Assembly: GCA_903908285.1 (NCBI GenBank)
Contig: CAIVRH010000033.1
Location: 1 to 64,000, forward strand
Direction of reading: 5' to 3'
Source of the DNA: an uncultured candidate division Zixibacteria bacterium
GTDB taxonomy: Bacteria > Zixibacteria > MSB-5A5 > SM1-73
Length of the DNA: 64,000 bases
The position numbers and the translations under genes were made by a program. A model generated the notes under the pieces. The model saw only the letters and a list, made by a program, of their open reading frames with translations. It made no database searches and was not told the DNA's origin. Of the stretch, positions 59,629 to 64,000 are shown piece by piece; within the stretch, counting starts at the first letter, position 1; every line of letters begins with the position of its first letter.

Positions 59629-60237
59629 ATGATTGATTCATTAGATTCAAACACAGAAAGCATCGATTCCAAACACTTGAAATTCCTTGAGACTTTGATC
59701 GACAAAGCCATTAAAAGCTTGGAAGACGATTCCTGTGAGATAAAGATTCAGGATGTTTTGAAAGCTATCCAACTCAAACAGCAAGTAGTCAAAACCGTGG
59801 ATGCCGAAAGAATCATCTGGCAGGCAATAGATGAGATAAGAAGAGAGGAATTGCCCAAACGTTATCCCCAAACCAAAACACTCGAAACTCAAATTCAAAG
59901 CATCATCTTGGGTCTTAAAGATCAGGTAAAGAACGGTTTGCTGCCGGTCAAGATCATCACCGACACTTTGAATCAGGGCAAATCCAAAGAAAGCCGGTTT
60001 ACCTATCAACGCATTGGTCGGCTTCTTTCCGCTATGGGTTTAAGAAAGGTTAAAACCCATAACAACGCTGCCGCCATCATTTGGGATGATGAGCTTCTTG
60101 CTCAAAACACATTCCCGGACATTGTAAATGATGAAAAACAGCTTTCCCCAAGCCCCCCAAGTCCCCCAAGCCCCCCATGTCCGGAAGATGACAGAGTCCA
60201 ACCTGTGAATTTACCTGCATCAGTCGCGAGCTTCTGA
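59629..60237 (+). CDS. Accessory protein with winged-helix-like domain and PS-rich tail (paralogue of the 1857 gene)
   Basis: The 202-residue protein starts at ATG 59629 after AAAGAGA. It aligns with the product of 1857-2585 over its length: KFLETLIDKAIKSLE, IWQAIDEIRREELPKRYPQ, NGLLPVKIITDTLNQGKSKES, FTYQRIGRLLSAMGLRKVKT, AAIIWDDELL. The tail has a Ser-Pro repeat (SPSPPSPPSPPCP) from a tandem CCCCCAAG-type DNA repeat. The winged-helix-like block resembles the end of primase/helicase proteins on integrative elements, so DNA binding is inferred. No catalytic motif is seen. It is flanked upstream by a small basic gene and downstream by a REPIN-like repeat. Confidence 0.6.
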   Translation: MIDSLDSNTESIDSKHLKFLETLIDKAIKSLEDDSCEIKIQDVLKAIQLKQQVVKTVDAERIIWQAIDEIRREELPKRYPQTKTLETQIQSIILGLKDQVKNGLLPVKIITDTLNQGKSKESRFTYQRIGRLLSAMGLRKVKTHNNAAAIIWDDELLAQNTFPDIVNDEKQLSPSPPSPPSPPCPEDDRVQPVNLPASVASF

Positions 60238-60258
60238 TGCTGTATCAAAAATCAGTCT

Positions 60259-60340
60259 TTTGTAGCCGCAGACTTTAGTCTGCGAATACCGATCCTTGTA
60301 TTCCAAAAACTTGCGCAATCTGAAGATTGCGGCTACAAAA
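60259..60340. repeat. REPIN-like compound palindrome, second copy
   Basis: TTTTGTAGCCGC (60259-60270) and GCGGCTACAAAA (60329-60340) are a 12-bp inverted repeat around two hairpins, CGCAGACTttAGTCTGCG and CGCAATCTgaAGATTGCG. Like 5951-6005 it has facing GTAG tetranucleotides. A single arm occurs at 2829-2859. Confidence 0.6.
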
Positions 60341-60406
60341 TCAAAATCCCATTGTAAGGTGTCTTGGTATATCTGGTCTACACATTGCGGAGCCGTGAAG
60401 GCTCCG

Positions 60407-63046
60407 CTACGCTAATTCTTCCGCCATCTTCTTTATTTCCATATCGGGATTTTTTAAAAGGAGAGTGGAGTTGATTGAAATTTTATCCTTGGGAAAGCTC
60501 AAGCGATAACCACCCAAACGGTTATTCTCCATAAAAGATTGTCCGGGAATTAAACTGGGCAATATCTGCTTTTTCAACCGGTGCAGGTAACGGGTCTGGT
60601 TCTCTCCGGGCTCGAAATCATTTTTATGAATCCAACCGCCATCGTTTTGAAAAGCCGCCCAGACCAATTTAACCAGATACTTAAAACTCTTGGCCGGAAG
60701 ATTGATCTTTCTTCCGTTTACCAGTATCAAAAACTTGTCTTTGACCGGCGTCCCGTCTATTATCAACTGTAGTTCATCTTCTGAAGGGTCCTTCACCTTC
60801 TGCCACAGATGTATATTTTTGGGATCGCTCCTTTTTTGTCTCCGGGATGGCTTGGATTTTTCCGCTACTTTCTCTTTAAGCTTCTGCGCAACCTGTTTGG
60901 GTATAACTTTTCCCAGTTCCTCCAATTTGGCTTCTTTTATTTGCCTGAAACTAAAGTAACCTCGATGAACCAATGACCAGATAAAATCCCTTCCCAGTCC
61001 CGGTACCCTTAAGCGGGCGAATTTGACACCCGAATCATCCACACCGAAGTTCAATCTTAAGGAGAGACGTTTCAGAAAGAAAGCGATTTTCCGGTCTTGG
61101 TGTATCACCTTGGCAATTCCACCGGCAGCATCCAAAAGCCAGCCGGCTCTTTTGCCGATCTGTTCGATCTGCCCGGAACGGCAGAGATATTGGTTTTCCA
61201 GTTCTATAGTTGACCTTGTGGTTATCCACTCGGTCAAAAGAAAACAGAGCTTAACCCGCCTGGTATCTCGCGGATTAAAGCCCACATTACTCTTGAGTAG
61301 TTTGATAATTTCCTGGTTGGCGGGAGGAGCATCTTCATATTTTTCGCTCAAGGCTTTTTCATATACCCGGTTCTGCTCCTCAAAGTAATTGACATTTAAA
61401 TAAATCTCTTCCCCCTCCTTTGTATTCAGGATCGAATAGATCCAGCTGAAGGGATCGAGGTCTGAAGCTTCCTCAAGTTTACTCTTAAAAGCAAGCCCGG
61501 TTTTTATGGTAATCCCCTTGAAAGCGCACAGACTGCCCAGCCGGGTAGGGGAGAGGATTTCGCCATTTTTAGTGAGGATATTTTTCTCCAGAAGTTCTTC
61601 GACTATTTCTTTAACCCTGTTTTCATTTTCCGGGAATAACCCTCTGTCCAAACTGGAAGCCAAGGTATGATTTAACTGGGACAATGTCTTTCCCGCACCG
61701 GAGGTAACCAGGTCCAGGACCACATCGCCCGGATTTTCTAAAGGGAGCTGGGAGGTTATCTTCTCCTCTTCGCCTTCGATATAACCTTCCCAGAGAGTAT
61801 CGAACTGAAACCGGTTCTGGGCGATGATAATGGATCTGCCAAAGTCGTTTTCCAGGCCGAACCTTCCGGCCCGGCCGGACATATTCTCGTATTCACTCCA
61901 GCTGATGGGAGACATGACCGCTTTACCAGAATATTCCCCCACCCCGTATTTCTGCGTTTCGATGAAGACGGTTTTTGCCGGAAGATTTATCCCCAACGAC
62001 AAAGTGGTGGTGGAGAAAATGAGCCGGATCTCTCCGGTAGAGTAGAAATGCTCGATTATTCTTCTTTCATCGAAGGTCAAATCCGCATTATGGAAAGCCA
62101 CTCCATTCTGCAAACAGAGGATGAGTTTTTCCTTGAGGGTAGTATTTTCCAATTCCTGCAGAGCCTGGATAGAATCCAAACTGGGGGGAAGATGAGACTG
62201 GTCCGAGAAAAGAAGGGCACAATCCTCGCAGTTCTTTTTGCTTTTCAAAAAGACCAGTATCTGTTCTTTTTCATCCAGCAGTTTCTTGAGGTTGGCGAAG
62301 AGAATGTGATGGGATTCCTCCGATTCCATCTGCACCAAATTTTGGTTTCCTTCCTCGCCGGAGTTATGTTTTCGGTAGTGGAATTCCCCGTTCAAAAGGA
62401 CTCCCTGTAGAAGCTCGACCGGCCTGGACTTTTCCACTAAAAGCTGGCATCCCAGCCAGGAGGCCAAACGGTCAGGATCTTTCAACACCGCGGACAGACC
62501 CAAAATCTGCGGAGAGTATTTGCTGCTTTTTATCTTGGTCAAAGCCAGTTCCAAAGTAGCGCCGCGGGAGGGATCGGTGATCATCTGAAGCTCATCCACC
62601 ACGATCAGATGGACCAGACTTAAGATGTCTAAATTCTTGATCAAAAGCGCGTTGAACTTCTCGTTGATCATGATGGCCAGATCGAAATCGCCTCTTTCGA
62701 TATCCCGGTCGTCCTCCTGCCGGTCATGCGTGGAGATACTGATCTTTATACCCAGGGATGAATATTTCAAAGAGAAATCCGAGTATTTTTCCTCAGCCAC
62801 AGCTCTTAAAGGGACTAAAAACATAACTTTTTTTCTTCGGAAGAGGTTTGCCACTGCTGCCATCTCGCCGCAGAAGGTTTTGCCGGAGGAGGTGGGAGCT
62901 GAGATGATTAAGCTTTTGCCGTGCAAAAGTTCGTATTTGCTCACAGCCAGGGATTGCAGGGGAAGAAGCTCTTCACCCTGATTCTTTCTCCAGCTTTCGA
63001 TTATCGATTCGGGAATTCCGTATCTTAAAAGTTTTTCTACTCTCAT
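60407..63046 (-). CDS. Ski2/Hel308-like superfamily 2 DNA/RNA helicase
   Basis: ATG 63046 after GGAGGG opens an 879-residue protein. Helicase motifs in order: Q-motif-like PLQSLAV (29-35), Walker A APTSSGKTF (50-58), DELQ box (151-154; DEAH/DEVH is commoner), SAVLKDPD (motif III), a long second RecA domain with STTTLSLGINLPAKTV, and motif VI MSGRAGRFG (about 389). A winged helix and ratchet region typical of Hel308/Ski2 follow to about 640. The C-terminus (about 690-879) adds a basic linker and a domain with KSFKYLVKLVWAAF, RYLHRLKKQILPSL, resembling transcription-regulator winged helices. It may unwind forked DNA or RNA; the substrate is unknown. Confidence 0.85.
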   Translation of the reverse strand: MRVEKLLRYGIPESIIESWRKNQGEELLPLQSLAVSKYELLHGKSLIISAPTSSGKTFCGEMAAVANLFRRKKVMFLVPLRAVAEEKYSDFSLKYSSLGIKISISTHDRQEDDRDIERGDFDLAIMINEKFNALLIKNLDILSLVHLIVVDELQMITDPSRGATLELALTKIKSSKYSPQILGLSAVLKDPDRLASWLGCQLLVEKSRPVELLQGVLLNGEFHYRKHNSGEEGNQNLVQMESEESHHILFANLKKLLDEKEQILVFLKSKKNCEDCALLFSDQSHLPPSLDSIQALQELENTTLKEKLILCLQNGVAFHNADLTFDERRIIEHFYSTGEIRLIFSTTTLSLGINLPAKTVFIETQKYGVGEYSGKAVMSPISWSEYENMSGRAGRFGLENDFGRSIIIAQNRFQFDTLWEGYIEGEEEKITSQLPLENPGDVVLDLVTSGAGKTLSQLNHTLASSLDRGLFPENENRVKEIVEELLEKNILTKNGEILSPTRLGSLCAFKGITIKTGLAFKSKLEEASDLDPFSWIYSILNTKEGEEIYLNVNYFEEQNRVYEKALSEKYEDAPPANQEIIKLLKSNVGFNPRDTRRVKLCFLLTEWITTRSTIELENQYLCRSGQIEQIGKRAGWLLDAAGGIAKVIHQDRKIAFFLKRLSLRLNFGVDDSGVKFARLRVPGLGRDFIWSLVHRGYFSFRQIKEAKLEELGKVIPKQVAQKLKEKVAEKSKPSRRQKRSDPKNIHLWQKVKDPSEDELQLIIDGTPVKDKFLILVNGRKINLPAKSFKYLVKLVWAAFQNDGGWIHKNDFEPGENQTRYLHRLKKQILPSLIPGQSFMENNRLGGYRLSFPKDKISINSTLLLKNPDMEIKKMAEELA

Positions 63047-63161
63047 TTCTAGCCCTCCAAGGTTAATGCGGTTCGTAGTTCGTGGTTCGTAGTTGGTAGT
63101 AAAACCTTAAACCACAAATCCCGAACTGTTGATTAATAATTACTTTGCTATTTTCAAAGTA

Positions 63162-63190
63162 AATATACTGCTCATTTGTGCAGTTGTCAA
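63162..63190 (-). promoter_or_regulatory. Promoter of the helicase gene
   Basis: On the minus strand TTGACA (63190-63185), 17-bp spacer, TATATT (63167-63162). The transcript would start near 63155, about 110 nt before the start codon. A run of GTTCGTAGTTCGTGG repeats lies between them. Confidence 0.7.
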
Positions 63191-63426
63191 GGGGAAAATA
63201 AAGTTTCTTTCAAGTTTATTCTCCAGGGTACTGTGCCATATTAATTCAATGTAATTAAATAAGTTAACTGATATAGCTAAAGTATGTGCTTATATGTCAG
63301 TTTCAGGTTCGAGTCAAAATCCGACCCTAGCATTATGATACATTCTCACGAAAGATAGGCGGGATTCCTATAAGAGATCGACATTCTTCGCCAATCAAAA
63401 TAAGGGGGGATAGATCTGTTTTCCCC

Positions 63427-63455
63427 TTGACAAATCATGAATTTAAGGCTATATT
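63427..63455 (+). promoter_or_regulatory. Promoter of the secreted-protein gene
   Basis: TTGACA (63427-63432), 17-bp spacer, TATATT (63450-63455). The nearest gene on this strand starts at 63777, leaving a leader of about 315 nt. It points away from the helicase promoter. Confidence 0.6.
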
Positions 63456-63500
63456 TATAACGAAGGGGAAAAACTTGTTTTTGTGAATTTCTAATCGAAA

Positions 63501-63538
63501 CCTCATGTCCACCCACGAGTTTGGGTGGAAGGGTGAGG
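63501..63538 (+). other. Stem-loop in the leader of the 63777 gene
   Basis: CCTCA/TGAGG (outer) and CCACCCA/TGGGTGG (inner, 63509-63515 with 63522-63528) form a two-part stem. It is followed by AAAAAAACC rather than a T-tract, so it is not an ordinary terminator. Within 63047-63776 I see no other gene. Confidence 0.4.
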
Positions 63539-63776
63539 TATTTCTAAAAAAACCTATTAAACGACATGTTATGATGTCTTAGATTCTTGTTTTAATTTGA
63601 ATCTGATGAAGATTAGGTATGCTGTCCGGTATAGAGGTTAGGAGGCTTGACAGCCCAAAAACTTGTGGAACCTTTAAGGAAGGAAAGGAGATAATCATAT
63701 TCCCCAAAACTATATAATTTATATTTGTTCCGCTTAAATCTCCAAAGATTAACCTTTTAACCATATGGAGCAAGAC

Positions 63777-64000
63777 ATGAATAAAAAACTAATTTTTGCT
63801 CTGGTAGTGATAACCATGATGATCTGGTGCAGCTCCAGTGTCTTGGCTGCTATTCCGAAAGCAGAACCGGTTCCCCTGGGTGAGAGAATAACTCCTGCCC
63901 CACTATCTTCACTGTTAGAAGGGGCTTCCTGCCGATTGCAGAATGATGTGGGCACATATTATTACATTTGGGGTAACGCGGTTGGAGATGGGTATGCCAA
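63777..64000 (+). CDS. Secreted protein, N-terminal part only (cut by the window end)
   Basis: ATG 63777 follows GGAG. The first 74 residues start with a signal peptide (MNKKLIFALVVITMMIWCSSSVLA) and continue with PKAEPVPLGERITPAPLSSL, then DVGTYYYIWGNAVGDGYA. No stop is reached. A secreted or surface protein is likely; the family cannot be told from this part. It has its own promoter and long leader. Confidence 0.7.
   Translation, partial: MNKKLIFALVVITMMIWCSSSVLAAIPKAEPVPLGERITPAPLSSLLEGASCRLQNDVGTYYYIWGNAVGDGYA

Overview
The window looks like chromosomal DNA of a Gram-negative, rod-shaped, surface-motile bacterium. Evidence: a predicted outer-membrane porin, MreC/MreD/PBP2/RodA, type IV pilus assembly proteins, and a secreted protein ending in two dockerin-like calcium-binding repeats of the kind common in Zixibacteria and related FCB-side candidate phyla. 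That placement is an impression from protein style, not a proof. Several promoters fit TTGACT/A - 16 or 17 bp - TATAAT, and many genes have AGGAGG-type ribosome binding sites. I see one tRNA, no rRNA and no CRISPR array.

Layout. 1-3100 is accessory: the end of an IS481-type element, a nucleotidyltransferase/small-protein pair resembling a toxin-antitoxin module, a DUF5674 two-gene cassette, and a winged-helix-type accessory protein that has a paralogue at 59.6 kb. 3106-5688 is a secreted 14-unit beta-propeller-like protein with a dockerin-like tail. 6031-8829 (minus) is a lactate module: LarA-type racemase followed by a GlcD-type FAD oxidase. 9052-24636 (plus) is a long glycoconjugate cluster: sugar aminotransferase, glycosyltransferases of GT2, GT4 and polytopic membrane types, an ATP-grasp ligase, a PHP hydrolase, a polysaccharide deacetylase, a flippase-like membrane protein and a YfhO protein. 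24645-33371 (plus) is housekeeping: accA, a Trm112-like protein, EIIA-Ntr, mreC-mreD-mrdA-rodA, lgt and comF. 33488-38461 holds a C69 dipeptidase, an orphan protein, a DUF4097 protein and a BaiN-type flavoprotein.

38852-55758 (minus) is one functional neighbourhood: a PilM-PilN fusion, CheW, an outer-membrane porin, a large chemoreceptor, CheB, a HEAT-repeat protein, CheR, CheY, CheA and finally PilB. All genes read the same way, so this is likely a chemosensory pathway controlling type IV pilus motility. CheA carries two copies of the short motif that also starts PilB.

55759-60400 is a second accessory stretch: tRNA-Lys(CTT) with its own promoter and a bidirectional terminator, then a translationally coupled two-gene module (a winged-helix-like protein and a PD-(D/E)xK nuclease-fold protein) behind a consensus promoter and a 265-nt untranslated leader, then the second copy of the accessory cassette. 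This nuclease module is the best candidate for an undescribed (perhaps defence) system. 60407-63046 (minus) is a Ski2/Hel308-like helicase, and the window ends in the start of a secreted protein with a 315-nt leader.

Intergenic DNA is rich in dispersed palindromes. Two compound units (5951-6005 and 60259-60340) have the GTAG-hairpin / hairpin-CTAC layout of REPINs, which are mobilised by RAYT transposases; no RAYT gene is in the window.
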